Below the pieces are notes generated by a model. That model did no database searches. It saw only the letters and a program-made list of their open reading frames with translations, and was not told where the DNA came from. Of a stretch of 16,779 nucleotides of DNA, positions 1 through 6,325 are shown piece after piece. Positions within the stretch are counted from its first letter, which is position 1; every line of letters starts with the position of its first letter. This DNA is from Verrucomicrobia bacterium UBA3761 (GTDB lineage: Bacteria; Verrucomicrobiota; Kiritimatiellia; RFP12; UBA1067), in the NCBI GenBank assembly GCA_002371135.1, contig DFGB01000010.1:1-16779 (forward strand), in the 5' to 3' direction. The position numbers and the translations under genes are program-made.

Positions 1-24
1 CCTTTACGGCGGGGATTCTTATAC

Positions 25-192
25 CTATATGCCCTTTGGGCAGAGAGTGTCGAAATATCTCCAAGCAGGCTGATTTCCACGGGAATTCAGTTGCTCTGAG
101 ACAAGCACTCCCATTGGACCTGCGCCGCATTGCACGCCACAGATCCTCTGGCAACGGGCTTGCCATCGGCAAAAACCGATGTGCATATTCAC
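25..192 (-). CDS. possible small Cys-rich protein after the recombinase trio
   Basis: I do not recognise this ORF. It starts with GTG at 192 (or the in-frame ATG at 186), 10 nt after the stop of the last recombinase, behind an AGGAAA that overlaps that stop and could be a ribosome binding site. It encodes about 55 residues with five Cys, four of them in the first third (FCRWQARCQRICGVQCG), and ends with the motif RYFDTLCPKGI. There is no signal peptide or membrane segment. Spacing and strand would make it a fourth gene of the recombinase operon. Codon use is not strongly biased, and another minus-strand frame is also open across this stretch to the window edge, so it may be chance. Not assigned a function. 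Confidence 0.28.
   Translation of the reverse strand: MNMHIGFCRWQARCQRICGVQCGAGPMGVLVSEQLNSRGNQPAWRYFDTLCPKGI
150..181. repeat. two small adjacent inverted repeats near recombinase operon end
   Basis: GGCAA (150-154) pairs with TTGCC (160-164), and CATCGG (164-169) pairs with CCGATG (176-181). They lie about 20-50 nt beyond the stop of the last recombinase. No T-run follows on the minus strand, so this is not a convincing terminator. It could be a recombination-related structure or chance. Confidence 0.25.
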
Positions 193-202
193 CAATATTT
201 TC

Positions 203-1465
203 CTACGCCTCGGCGGCGATTCTCATGCACACCTCGTTGCATTCGGATTCACTTACAAGGCCATCTCGAAAAAGAGCTTCGATATGAAGCAGCCTCTGCG
301 ACAACGCCGATTCCCCGGCCGCCTTTGCGGAGAGCGACACGACATTGCCACATGCATCGAACACAGGCACAGACTCCACCGCCCTACGCATGTCTTCCTC
401 GTCGGCATGGTAATAATGCCGCGTCATGGCGGTCGATGCATGCCCTACTATCGCACGCAGCGATTCAAGAGGAACGCCGGCGTTCGCCGCAAACGACACG
501 AACGAGTGCCGCAACGAATGGAACGATGCCTCTGGCACTCTTCTCGCCCGTCCTGCAACTCTTATGCTCGTTTCGATTCCTGCCGATTTGAATATTCGCG
601 CAATCGCTCTCTTCGCACACCAACGGTTCGCCGCATACGCCCTCGCAAGTTCCGGCAGCACGGCGCCTGTACGGCAATCCTCATGCGTCTCCAGCAACGC
701 CCTCAACAGCTTCCAATGCAAGGGGACGGTGACAGGGCGTCCATTCAGATACCGGCGAGTCTTTCCCGGAACGAATTGCAAGATGCCGCGGCGGACGTCG
801 ATATCCTCCCATTTGATGCTGCAACATTCCCCAAGCCGCAGACCGGTGTAGGTCGCGACAAGGAACAGCCGATAGTATTCTGCGCCGATCTTTTTTGCAG
901 CATCGAGAAGCCGCGCTATCTCTTCACGCTCGAGGCTCCGTCTGGAATGCGAATCCCACGGGAGAATCATCGCTCCCGCGAACGGGTTGCCGGCCGTCGA
1001 CCAGGTTCCGCAAATCGCATCGAGCATCCCTCGCAGGAGAATCACGGTCTTGTTTGTCGTCGCCGCCGCGTGTCCGGCAGAGTGGAAGTCGATGTATTCG
1101 TCCGCCATTTTCCGTCGAATGGCGGACGCGTCGGCGACCTCCGGATGGCGGTCATGCATCCATGCTGCAAAGCCCCTCCAAGCAGTGAACCGTCGCCTCA
1201 TGCCTTCATCGGAAATCCGGCGCGCATCGTGGGACGAGGCATAGAGCGACCATGCATCCAGAAGCGGAATGCGCGACATCTCCTCGATGATACCGAGTCT
1301 GGCCGCCTCGACAATCTCATGCCGCTTCCGTTCCGCTTCGTCGAAATTCTTGGTACCGAGGGAGCGGCATTTCTCTCGCCCTTTTATAGAATATACGAGG
1401 TTCCACATCCCGCTCCGAGCCTTGAACAGCGTACCGCGGCCAACTTTTACGTACTTCTTCCACAT
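203..1465 (-). CDS. tyrosine recombinase/integrase, third gene of a trio
   Basis: Site-specific DNA recombinase of the phage-integrase (tyrosine recombinase) family, 420 aa. An N-terminal beta-rich arm-type segment (about residues 10-50, around GMWNLVYSIKG) is followed by a helical core-binding domain (about 65-170) and the catalytic domain (175-370). The catalytic set is intact: R210 (TGLRLGECC), K235, H316 and R319 (FHSLRH), H342 (VGH) and Y351 (TRHYYH). The C-terminus (about 390-417) resembles a SHOCT module (ALFRDGLVSESE). I chose the ATG at 1465 because AAAGGA lies 8 nt upstream. A TTG at 1492 and an ATG at 1471 are also in frame, but the latter is only 2 nt from AAAGGA. With this start the catalytic residue numbers are identical to those of the first trio member, which supports both the start and paralogy. 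The upstream recombinase stops 13 nt before, so translation is probably coupled. Target site unknown. Confidence 0.9.
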   Translation of the reverse strand: MWKKYVKVGRGTLFKARSGMWNLVYSIKGREKCRSLGTKNFDEAERKRHEIVEAARLGIIEEMSRIPLLDAWSLYASSHDARRISDEGMRRRFTAWRGFAAWMHDRHPEVADASAIRRKMADEYIDFHSAGHAAATTNKTVILLRGMLDAICGTWSTAGNPFAGAMILPWDSHSRRSLEREEIARLLDAAKKIGAEYYRLFLVATYTGLRLGECCSIKWEDIDVRRGILQFVPGKTRRYLNGRPVTVPLHWKLLRALLETHEDCRTGAVLPELARAYAANRWCAKRAIARIFKSAGIETSIRVAGRARRVPEASFHSLRHSFVSFAANAGVPLESLRAIVGHASTAMTRHYYHADEEDMRRAVESVPVFDACGNVVSLSAKAAGESALSQRLLHIEALFRDGLVSESECNEVCMRIAAEA

Positions 1466-1478
1466 CGCCATGTTCCTT

Positions 1479-2696
1479 TCAAATTGACGCAAGAATCTCG
1501 CGTCTGAGTGCGGCGTATTCCGCCTGCGAGACTATTCCCTTGCGAAACGCATCGGCAAGTTCGACTAGCCTCACCGACGCAGGGCGCGAATCTTCGGCAA
1601 CGGGGGCGGATATGCAGTTGCCGGCCGAATCGTATGCCGGAACCGCCGCAACTGCCTTTCGCAGCAACCTCTCGTCCGCATGATAGTAGTGGCGCGTCAT
1701 GGAGGAAGACTCGTGTCCGACAATCGCTTTGACGGCCTCAAGAGGCGTTCCGGCATTTGCGGCAAACGACACGAACGAGTGGCGAAGGGAGTGGAACGAC
1801 GCATGACTCACCTTGCGCCCGCGCCCTTCCACTTCGACAGCCATCTCAATCCCGGCCTCCTTGAATATCGAGCCTATCGAACGAACAAGAAGAGACGTGC
1901 CGTTCTTATAGAGCACGGACAACTCGGGCAGGACGGGCCCCCAGTGCAGTCTGGCAGGCACAGCGAGCAAAATGCGCTTGAGCTCTCTGTGTATCGGAAT
2001 CGTCACGGGCCGGATGCCCTTCCTGGTTCTCGTCTTGGACGGCACAATCTGGATGACGTCGCGCTCCATGATGACGTCCTTCCATTCCAGCCGGCAGCAT
2101 TCGCCGAGACGCATGCCGGTGTATGCGGCGATGCGGAACAGGAGCGCCCATTCGCGCCCCCTCGCGCAAGCGATCTCGATGAGGCGCGAAATCTCGGACG
2201 TCGAAAGTTCCCGCCTCGGCAATGTGTCGTTCGGGAGGCACGCCACCACATCCCACGGATTGAAGGAACCGCCGAAATCTTCGACGAGCGTCCTGAATAC
2301 ATCCCTCAACGAGAACATGTATATATTGCACGTTCCGTTCGAACGGCCGTGCGACAGCCATTCGAGATACTCCTCGCCGGTTCTGCGCGTGACCGGGGCA
2401 AGCGAATCGATCCCAGGGTGGCGCGCTTTCATCCATTCGGCGAAACTGCGCCACGCCCTGAACCTGTTGGCGAGCATCTTGGCGTTCAGACGCGCGGCCT
2501 GTGCGGTCGCGGCGTACATATGCCAGTAGCGCATGAACGGCGTCTGGGAAACATCCCGTTCGACAATGGCCCTCGTCTCGGGCGGAAGCGAATCCACGAG
2601 CCGCCTCCACACAGCGGACTCGTCAAACATCATCATGCGCAACGCACTCGCGACCGGCGGCTCGCGGAGCCGCCATTTCCTGTGGCAATATCCCAT
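1479..2696 (-). CDS. tyrosine recombinase/integrase, second gene of a trio
   Basis: Tyrosine recombinase of 405 aa. The helical core-binding domain is around residues 50-150 (RFRAWRSFAEWMK at 79-91) and the catalytic domain around 160-355. Catalytic residues are R196 (TGMRLGECC), K221, H302 and R305 (FHSLRH), H328 and Y337 (TRHYYH). A SHOCT-like tail follows at about 378-402 (DAFRKGIVSQAEY). Unlike its two neighbours it has no visible N-terminal beta-hairpin arm domain. The first 40 residues are an Arg-, Met- and Pro-rich stretch of no recognised fold, so it may bind only core sites or act with its partners. The ATG at 2696 is supported by AAAGGAGG six bases upstream, inside the 14-nt gap after the first recombinase stop. 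It is similar to both neighbours across the whole catalytic domain, so the trio probably arose by duplication. Confidence 0.9.
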   Translation of the reverse strand: MGYCHRKWRLREPPVASALRMMMFDESAVWRRLVDSLPPETRAIVERDVSQTPFMRYWHMYAATAQAARLNAKMLANRFRAWRSFAEWMKARHPGIDSLAPVTRRTGEEYLEWLSHGRSNGTCNIYMFSLRDVFRTLVEDFGGSFNPWDVVACLPNDTLPRRELSTSEISRLIEIACARGREWALLFRIAAYTGMRLGECCRLEWKDVIMERDVIQIVPSKTRTRKGIRPVTIPIHRELKRILLAVPARLHWGPVLPELSVLYKNGTSLLVRSIGSIFKEAGIEMAVEVEGRGRKVSHASFHSLRHSFVSFAANAGTPLEAVKAIVGHESSSMTRHYYHADERLLRKAVAAVPAYDSAGNCISAPVAEDSRPASVRLVELADAFRKGIVSQAEYAALRREILASI

Positions 2697-2710
2697 TCCC
2701 GGCCTCCTTT

Positions 2711-3997
2711 CTATGCCGTGGCGAGAATATGCCGGCGAAGTGCGTTGAACTCGTCCTCGGTTATCATGCCCGCCTTGAACAGCACGGACGCCTCCTTCAT
2801 CCGCTCCAAGAGAGAACGGACGTGGCTTTGCGGCGCCGCCGCAGGGACGGGAACCGGCCGCACCGTCGCATCGCCGCCTCGTTTCTCATCAAAATCCGGA
2901 ACAGCGTCAACCGCCTTGCGCAGAGCCTCCTCGTTAGCGTGGTAATAGTGGCGCGTCATCGCAGATGAGTGGTGGCCGACGATCGACTGCACGACAGGAA
3001 GCGGCACGCCGGAATTGGTCGCGAACGAGACGAAAGAATGCCGCAGCGAATGGAACGTCGCGTATGGCGTCGGCCTCGACCGCCCCTCGATCATCACGCT
3101 CGTTTCAATGCCGGCCGCGTTGAAGACACCCCTTATCCTGTCGCTGAGCAGCGAGTTGTGGTTCAGGTAGAGATCGGCCATGCCGGGAAGGACGTACCCC
3201 TCCCGGGCACTTGCAGGCGTCTGCTCAAACACGCCAAGGAGTTGCGGGTGGACGGGGATCGTCACAAGCCGCCCGCACGCGTACTTCTTCGTCTTGCGCG
3301 GGATGATCTGTATTATCATGCGCGCGAGGTCGACGTCTTTCCACTCAAGCGTGCAGCAGTCGCCGAGGCGGAGCCCCGTGTAAAGCCCTACCATCATGAG
3401 AGCATGGCACTCGCCTCCGATCTCAGCGGCCTCGGGGAGGATGCGCCCGACCTCCTCGACCGTGAGCTCGCGTCGCGCAATGCTGTCATTCGGGAAACGA
3501 CGCACGGCGCGCCAGGGATTCGACTGGATGATTCCATCGCGCCAGAGCGCGTCGAACATCCCGGAAAAGAGCTTCAGCTTGTTGTTGCAGGTCGAGGCGG
3601 TGTGGCCTTCTCGGTAGCAGTTCATGTACTCGTTCGCCATCGCAACCGTCACCTTCGAAGCATCGTCCACCTCCGGGTGCGCGTCCTGCATCCACTCCGC
3701 GACCGCCAGCCACGCGCTGCGCTTCTTCCGCTTCGCTGTCGCATCGTAGCGACAGGAATTGGGAGACTCCTCGTATTGAGTCCACACTTTCGCAAGTGGA
3801 ATCGAGTTCCTCGCCGCCTCGATTTCCCGTCTCGCCTCGGAGAGGAACTCATCGAGCATCTTCTGCGCCGCCGCTTTGTTCCTGCAGTGCGTGTTTGTCG
3901 CCGTGAACTCATCCTTCGTCCTGACGACGATGTACCAATATCCTGTCTTCTTGAGTTCAAGGTGTCCGACAGGCCTCTCCCAACTTCTTCTGCTCAT
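2711..3997 (-). CDS. tyrosine recombinase/integrase, first gene of a trio
   Basis: Tyrosine recombinase of 428 aa, the promoter-proximal member of the three. The N-terminal arm-type beta segment is at about 12-45 (GYWYIVVRTKDEF), the core-binding helices at about 65-165, and the catalytic domain at 175-365. Catalytic residues are R210 (TGLRLGDCC), K235 (PRKTKK), H316 and R319 (FHSLRH), H342 and Y351 (TRHYYH). A Pro/Ala linker (about 378-392) leads to a SHOCT-like end (LFKAGMITEDEFNALRR). The ATG at 3997 has a strong AAGGAGG 7 nt upstream. That ribosome binding site begins only about 11 nt after an intrinsic terminator in the leader, so expression probably requires read-through. The second recombinase starts 14 nt after this stop. 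Possible relatives are RIT elements, but the family placement is inference. Confidence 0.92.
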   Translation of the reverse strand: MSRRSWERPVGHLELKKTGYWYIVVRTKDEFTATNTHCRNKAAAQKMLDEFLSEARREIEAARNSIPLAKVWTQYEESPNSCRYDATAKRKKRSAWLAVAEWMQDAHPEVDDASKVTVAMANEYMNCYREGHTASTCNNKLKLFSGMFDALWRDGIIQSNPWRAVRRFPNDSIARRELTVEEVGRILPEAAEIGGECHALMMVGLYTGLRLGDCCTLEWKDVDLARMIIQIIPRKTKKYACGRLVTIPVHPQLLGVFEQTPASAREGYVLPGMADLYLNHNSLLSDRIRGVFNAAGIETSVMIEGRSRPTPYATFHSLRHSFVSFATNSGVPLPVVQSIVGHHSSAMTRHYYHANEEALRKAVDAVPDFDEKRGGDATVRPVPVPAAAPQSHVRSLLERMKEASVLFKAGMITEDEFNALRRHILATA

Positions 3998-4021
3998 AGA
4001 CGAGCCTCCTTCCTTTGATGG

Positions 4022-4056
4022 AAAAAGCGGCCCGGGAGCTTTACTCCCGAGCCGCT
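4022..4056 (-). terminator. intrinsic terminator/attenuator ahead of the recombinase trio
   Basis: Reading the minus strand, AGCGGC (4056-4051) pairs with GCCGCT (4031-4026), and CGGGAG pairs with CTCCCG within it. One mismatch separates the two stems, the loop is 5 nt, and a run of T follows (4026-4022). It can end transcripts of the xylan operon, whose last stop is at 4221. It also lies inside the predicted 5' leader of the trio. The A-rich flank on the other side could make it partly bidirectional. Confidence 0.85.
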
Positions 4057-4057
4057 C

Positions 4058-4092
4058 GTTTCGTTTTTAACCGAAACCGCTTTCGCAGTTTC
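4058..4092 (-). promoter_or_regulatory. two overlapping leader hairpins upstream of the terminator
   Basis: On the minus-strand RNA, GAAACUGC (4092-4085) pairs with GCGGUUUC (4080-4073) around a GAAA tetraloop. The same GUUUC (4077-4073) can instead pair, as GUUUCG, with CGAAAC (4063-4058). The two hairpins cannot form together, and the second ends 1 nt before the terminator stem. This is the geometry of an attenuator or RNA switch. The pairings are seen in the sequence; the regulatory role is inference, and no known riboswitch class was recognised. Confidence 0.45.
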
Positions 4093-4155
4093 CAAAGACG
4101 GGCATTTTCAGCTTATGGCAGAGGCAACGACGGACAGGGCAATCCAACGATTATA

Positions 4156-4185
4156 TTTTACTACATTCATCTCTCTTGCGTCAAG
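4156..4185 (-). promoter_or_regulatory. candidate promoter of the recombinase trio
   Basis: On the minus strand a -35-like TTGACG (4185-4180) is followed after 18 nt by TAAAAT (4161-4156). A TATAAT overlaps immediately downstream (4156-4151), but with a 23-nt spacer. Transcription would begin near 4145-4150, giving a leader of about 150 nt that includes the hairpins and terminator before the first recombinase ATG. Confidence 0.5.
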
Positions 4186-4220
4186 AGGGGACGGCTTTGC
4201 AGGGTATGGCAAGAAGTCCG

Positions 4221-5357
4221 CTACCTGTCGCGAAGCTTTTGGCCGGCCAGCGCCCTGCGCGCCCACGGCTTGAGACGCAGGGAGCGATCGAAAAGAAGCG
4301 GGTAATCGGTCCGCCCCGCCATGGGGAAATCGTTCAGCCACGAATCGCCGTCCGAAAGGCCCCAGAACGTCACGCGCTCGATGATTGACGAATAACGGCG
4401 GAAGAGCAGGAAAAGTTCGCGATAACGCTCGCCCAGCCGGCCATTGACATCGTCCGGGAGGCGACCTTCCGGCCAGGGGTTGAATTTGGCGTCATACGCC
4501 GCGCGGCTTGAAATTTCGGCCGAAAGATTCCACGCAGCCGGCAATACGCTCACATCAAGTTCGGTTATGGCAAGTTTCACACCCTCGGCCGAGATTGTTT
4601 TAATCGCGTCTTCGTAAGCGTCGACCGATGGCTCGTCGATGCGGACATGCGTCTGCAAGCCGACACCGTCGATGCGCAGCCCAGAATCCTTGAGTCGACG
4701 CACCAGAGCGGCGATTGTCGCGTTCTTCGCGGCCGATTCGTTGCCGTAATCGTTATACCAAAGCTGTATATCCGGATCGGCTTCGTTCGCGAACTTGAAC
4801 GCTGCGTCAATATATTCCTCGCCGAGGATTTTAAAGAAATCGTTCCGCCGGTAAGAGCCGTCCGCCTCGATTGCCTCGTTCACCACATCCCAAGCGTATA
4901 CACGGCCTTTGAAATGCGCAACGACCGTCTTGATGTGGTTCTCCATGCGCGCAAGCAGCGTCTCGCGCGAGCAGAGCGAACCATCGGCATTCTTGGCAAA
5001 CCAAACGGGGAGCTGCGAGTGCCAGACGAGAACATGCCCCACGACAGCGAGATTGTTGGCGCGAGCCCAGTCGACGAATTTGTCGGCTTCGTCGAAATGG
5101 AACTCCCCCTCCCGCGGCTGGAGCGCAAAACTCTTCATGCAGTTTTCCGCGACAACCTGATTGAAGTGGCGGGCAATGAGCTTTTCCTTGCGGCTGCCAG
5201 AGCCAAGGGCTTCCACCTGCGGCGTGCTCACCGCGACGCCAAGCCGAAAAGGCACCAGTTCCTTCAGCGTCGGGGTCTTGCGCGAAAAGACCGGTATCTC
5301 CTGCGCTTGCGCGACGAACGAAGAGAGAACAAGCGCGATGATGGCAAGATGTTTCAT
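4221..5357 (-). CDS. secreted GH10 endo-1,4-beta-xylanase
   Basis: Glycoside hydrolase family 10 xylanase, 378 aa, cleaving internal beta-1,4 bonds of xylan with retention. A signal peptide covers about residues 1-19 (MKHLAIIALVLSSFVAQA), so the enzyme is exported. A single (beta/alpha)8 catalytic domain fills the rest. The acid/base is E161 in WDVVNE and the nucleophile E266 in ITELD. Substrate-site signatures are visible: the GHVLVWHSQLP block (107-117), YNDYG, GVGLQTH, and the late FWGLSDGDSWL tryptophan motif. There is no carbohydrate-binding module. Its ATG overlaps the GH43 stop by 4 nt (ATGA), so it is the last, translationally coupled gene of the xylan operon. It should release the oligosaccharides taken up by the GPH symporter encoded upstream. 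Confidence 0.96.
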   Translation of the reverse strand: MKHLAIIALVLSSFVAQAQEIPVFSRKTPTLKELVPFRLGVAVSTPQVEALGSGSRKEKLIARHFNQVVAENCMKSFALQPREGEFHFDEADKFVDWARANNLAVVGHVLVWHSQLPVWFAKNADGSLCSRETLLARMENHIKTVVAHFKGRVYAWDVVNEAIEADGSYRRNDFFKILGEEYIDAAFKFANEADPDIQLWYNDYGNESAAKNATIAALVRRLKDSGLRIDGVGLQTHVRIDEPSVDAYEDAIKTISAEGVKLAITELDVSVLPAAWNLSAEISSRAAYDAKFNPWPEGRLPDDVNGRLGERYRELFLLFRRYSSIIERVTFWGLSDGDSWLNDFPMAGRTDYPLLFDRSLRLKPWARRALAGQKLRDR

Positions 5358-6322
5358 GCAAGCTCCTTTACTTTGAGAGATCTAAGCCACGTGCGTCCGC
5401 CCGAAGGGACGCTGTCGTGATGGAACAGATACCACTTCCCGCCAACCTCGACGACGCAATGGTGCGTAGTCCAGCCGACTTGCGGTCCGAGAAGCACGCG
5501 GTCAAAACGATATGGTCCCGCGAGCGTGTCCGCCACGGCGTCGCAGATGAGATGCGTATCGCCAGTGGAGTACGAGAGATGGTATTTCCCATCCTTGAAA
5601 TAGAGCCACGCGGCCTCGAAGAAGCGGCGCTTGTGGTCGCCGGCCTTGAGCGCATTGCCATTTTCGTCTGTGATGACAATATCGCGCGGCTGTTCGGCGA
5701 ACGACAACATGTCGTCTGAAAGGCGCACGATTTTTGGACAGAGCGCAGGCTCGTCCTCCGCCGGTTCCAGCGCGCAGCGGTAGCCGTCAGGGAGAGTGTC
5801 TTCTGCCGCCGTGAAGACCTGTTTGTTGTCGCGATAGCGTTGGAGTTGGCCGCCCCATATCCCGCCAAAGACGAGATACTGCGCACCGTCCTTGTCCTTG
5901 AAGGCGCAAACATCGATCGAATAGGAGCCGGGGATTGGTTCGGGCAACGGCTTGAACGGACCCTCGGGACGATCGGCGATTGCGACGCCGATATGAAAGA
6001 CGTCGTTCGCATCCTTCGCAGGGAAATACATGTAATAGCGCCCGTCCTTTTCGGCAACGTCGTTATCCCAAAGCTGACGCTTCGCCCACGGGATGTCTTT
6101 GAGGTGAAGCACCATGCCGTGGTCGACGACCTCGCCGGTCATGGGATCGCCTTTGATCTCGTAGGCGTGGTAGTCTACCATGTCAAAGTGGTCGCCGTTG
6201 TCGCGTTCCGGGATGCCGGCGTCGCGGTCGTGGCTGGGATAGACGAAGAGCCTGCCGCCGAAGACGTGCGCGGACGGATCGGCGGAATAATCGCCGGGTA
6301 TGAGATATCTGGATTCCTGCAT
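5354..6322 (-). CDS. cytoplasmic GH43 family glycosidase (beta-xylosidase/arabinofuranosidase type)
   Basis: Glycoside hydrolase family 43, 322 aa, a five-bladed beta-propeller that removes xylose or arabinose from xylo-oligosaccharides with inversion. The three carboxylates are visible: base D15 in SADPSAHVF, pKa modulator D137 in SYSIDVCAF, and general acid E236 in RRFFEAAWLY. Blade signatures include DGRYYMYFPAKD, GKYHLSYS and GKWYLFHHDS. There is no signal peptide, so it should work in the cytoplasm on imported oligosaccharides. There is no accessory C-terminal beta-sandwich; the length is that of a bare catalytic domain. Its ATG lies 3 nt after the symporter stop, with AAGGA 9 nt upstream. 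Whether xylose or arabinose is removed cannot be decided from motifs alone. Confidence 0.93.
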   Translation of the reverse strand: MQESRYLIPGDYSADPSAHVFGGRLFVYPSHDRDAGIPERDNGDHFDMVDYHAYEIKGDPMTGEVVDHGMVLHLKDIPWAKRQLWDNDVAEKDGRYYMYFPAKDANDVFHIGVAIADRPEGPFKPLPEPIPGSYSIDVCAFKDKDGAQYLVFGGIWGGQLQRYRDNKQVFTAAEDTLPDGYRCALEPAEDEPALCPKIVRLSDDMLSFAEQPRDIVITDENGNALKAGDHKRRFFEAAWLYFKDGKYHLSYSTGDTHLICDAVADTLAGPYRFDRVLLGPQVGWTTHHCVVEVGGKWYLFHHDSVPSGGRTWLRSLKVKELA

Positions 6323-6325
6323 AGT

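Noticed and set aside
179..4018. Plus-strand open frames of 349-442 codons opposite the recombinases
   Set aside because: Arg/His/Pro-rich translations without motifs, opposite intact recombinases with complete catalytic residues.
1..4220. Flanking direct or inverted repeats marking the ends of the recombinase element
   Set aside because: I compared the 200 nt on each side by eye and found no shared stretch long enough to be convincing; the left end may lie outside the window.
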